Shown: piece after piece, positions 23,017-23,771 of the stretch | Numbering within the stretch: the first letter of the stretch is position 1 | Layout of the letters: every line of letters starts with the position of its first letter | DNA from: Snodgrassella alvi_G | GTDB taxonomy: Bacteria; Pseudomonadota; Gammaproteobacteria; Burkholderiales; Neisseriaceae | Direction: 5' to 3' | DNA: 23,771 bases | Assembly (NCBI GenBank): GCA_946478525.1 | Contig: CAMLCH010000037.1 | Span: 1 to 23,771 of the forward strand | Notes under the pieces: model-generated | The model's input: the letters and a program-made list of their open reading frames with translations, nothing else | What the model was told of the DNA's origin: nothing | The model's database searches: none | Program-made: the position numbers and the translations under genes

Positions 23017-23489
23017 ACACAAAATTACCTTACTGTCTAGTAAATATAGCATTGTGCTTATTACTTTCAAGTTGTGTTTGGCATCGCCCACTATTCTATT
23101 TTCCCGACATTAAATTAGAAAACAATAATCAACCTTGCATAAGTATACCTTGGCGTACAGTTGGTTTTCATAATGATAAACAATTTGATATTGAGTATGC
23201 AAAAGTGTTTCAAGTCGGGAAAGGAACATTGTGGTCGAAAACTTATTTTGATGCTAAGAAACCAAATTGGCCCAGTCAATATTATGTTAGGGCAGGCGAG
23301 TGTTTACAATATAATTATCGATTTGAACCAAATATTATTTATTCAGTTTCTTTTATATCAGCAGTGAGGGGCAGTGATGAGTTTGGACATGGTGGGCAGA
23401 AACGGTGGCTAAGATATTTTATTATAAAACAAAATGATAATGGAGAAATGCAATTGTTATTAGATCATAATGCTAGAAAGGGTAGTTAA
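23013..23489 (+). CDS. Small lipoprotein, putative T6SS immunity protein
   Basis: A 158-residue lipoprotein with a short signal peptide ending in the good lipobox LSSC. Cys21 is the lipidation site and Val at +2 does not argue for inner-membrane retention. Residues after the lipobox are rich in aromatic residues, with a beta-type character and two further cysteines (in QPCISI and GECLQYNY). It resembles short periplasmic lipoproteins seen as putative T6SS immunity proteins, but I cannot name a family with certainty. The ATG overlaps the stop of the metallopeptidase gene, so the two are made together, and the lipoprotein may protect against that enzyme. A decayed second copy follows at 23505. 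Confidence 0.6.
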   Translation: MNTKLPYCLVNIALCLLLSSCVWHRPLFYFPDIKLENNNQPCISIPWRTVGFHNDKQFDIEYAKVFQVGKGTLWSKTYFDAKKPNWPSQYYVRAGECLQYNYRFEPNIIYSVSFISAVRGSDEFGHGGQKRWLRYFIIKQNDNGEMQLLLDHNARKGS

Positions 23490-23504
23490 ATCTAGACCTC
23501 GGGG

Positions 23505-23632
23505 ATGAACACTAAATTACTTTACTGGCTAGCAAATTTAACATTGTGCCTATTACTATCAGGTTGTGTTTTGCATCGTCTATAGTTAAATGCTTTCAGT
23601 TAAAAAAAAACAATAATCGAATTTGTAATAAC
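23505..23632 (+). pseudogene. Truncated, degenerate second copy of the lipoprotein gene
   Basis: From the ATG at 23505 the frame encodes 26 residues, MNTKLLYWLANLTLCLLLSGC followed by VLHRL, and stops at TAG 23583-23585. This closely matches the first 26 residues of the upstream lipoprotein, MNTKLPYCLVNIALCLLLSSC plus VWHRP. Beyond the stop, similarity continues at the DNA level: AAAACAATAATC occurs in both copies, followed by a related stretch to about 23632. The remainder of the coding region is missing. It is therefore the remnant of a tandem duplication, although a short lipopeptide could still be made. Confidence 0.75.
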
Positions 23633-23771
23633 ATATTTAAAGATAAAGAGTACTTTATGGCATTTAGATTTATAATTTTAATTGATATAAAGAAATTATT
23701 TGTAAATATTTATTTTAATTGAATTTAACTATTCATTTTGTATCAAAACTCATTCTCCCTAAATTTAAAAT
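23633..23771. other. AT-rich non-coding tail
   Basis: No gene, terminator or clear repeat is visible in this stretch. It is strongly AT-rich. A 21-codon frame at about 23657 is too short and biased to support as a gene. Confidence 0.5.

Noticed and set aside
23657..23722. A 21-codon frame (MAFRFIILIDIKK...) that faintly resembles the RYFIIKQND end of the lipoprotein
   Set aside because: Similarity is a few hydrophobic residues in very AT-rich DNA; it is not enough to call it the tail of the decayed copy or a gene.
1..23771. CRISPR arrays, tRNA or rRNA genes, transposases, integrases
   Set aside because: No regularly spaced repeats, cloverleaf-type sequence, rRNA sequence or recombinase-like protein was recognised in the window.

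Overview
The window carries an almost complete type VI secretion system (T6SS) locus from an AT-rich Gram-negative proteobacterium. Codon usage, the divergent layout, a TssL with a peptidoglycan-binding OmpA tail, the TagJ/FHA accessory genes and a BPSL0067/Tae2-like effector suggest a betaproteobacterium. An AT-rich host-associated Neisseriaceae-type organism would fit, but this is inference: no rRNA or taxonomic marker lies in the window, and no recurring Neisseria-type uptake sequence was noticed.

Layout. Positions 1-240 are an AT-rich gap with a long inverted repeat. On the minus strand, read from 6560 down to 241, are fha (degenerate FHA domain), tagJ, tssE, tssF, tssG and tssA, tightly packed or overlapping: baseplate and accessory functions. 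Positions 6561-6912 are a very AT-rich divergent control region with a perfect 15-bp inverted repeat and a 14-bp direct repeat. On the plus strand are clpV (tssH), tssB, tssC, an amidase-like effector gene with a secreted putative immunity protein, hcp (tssD), a terminator-like hairpin, tssJ, tssK, tssL, an unrecognised two-gene cassette, tssM, tagF, and finally a zincin-type metallopeptidase gene with a lipoprotein gene and a decayed second copy of that lipoprotein.

How it fits together. TssJ-TssL-TssM form the membrane complex, with TssL also able to grip peptidoglycan. TssK, TssE, TssF, TssG and TssA supply the baseplate and its cap. Hcp makes the tube, TssB/TssC the contractile sheath, and ClpV with TagJ recycles the sheath. 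TagF and the FHA protein are accessory post-translational regulators. Twelve of the thirteen core components are here. VgrG (TssI), PAAR and the PpkA/PppA kinase-phosphatase pair are absent and must be elsewhere if used.

The least ordinary content is the set of non-structural gene pairs inserted at three places in the machinery genes: after tssC, after tssL and after tagF. Each has a cytosolic-looking putative enzyme (Cys/His NlpC-P60-like; a His/Cys arrangement reminiscent of YkuD L,D-transpeptidases; HExxH zincin) followed by an exported protein (two with signal peptides, one lipoprotein). This is the expected architecture of periplasm-targeting effector-immunity pairs. The first pair is preceded by two mutually exclusive RNA hairpins, one of which would mask its ribosome binding site.
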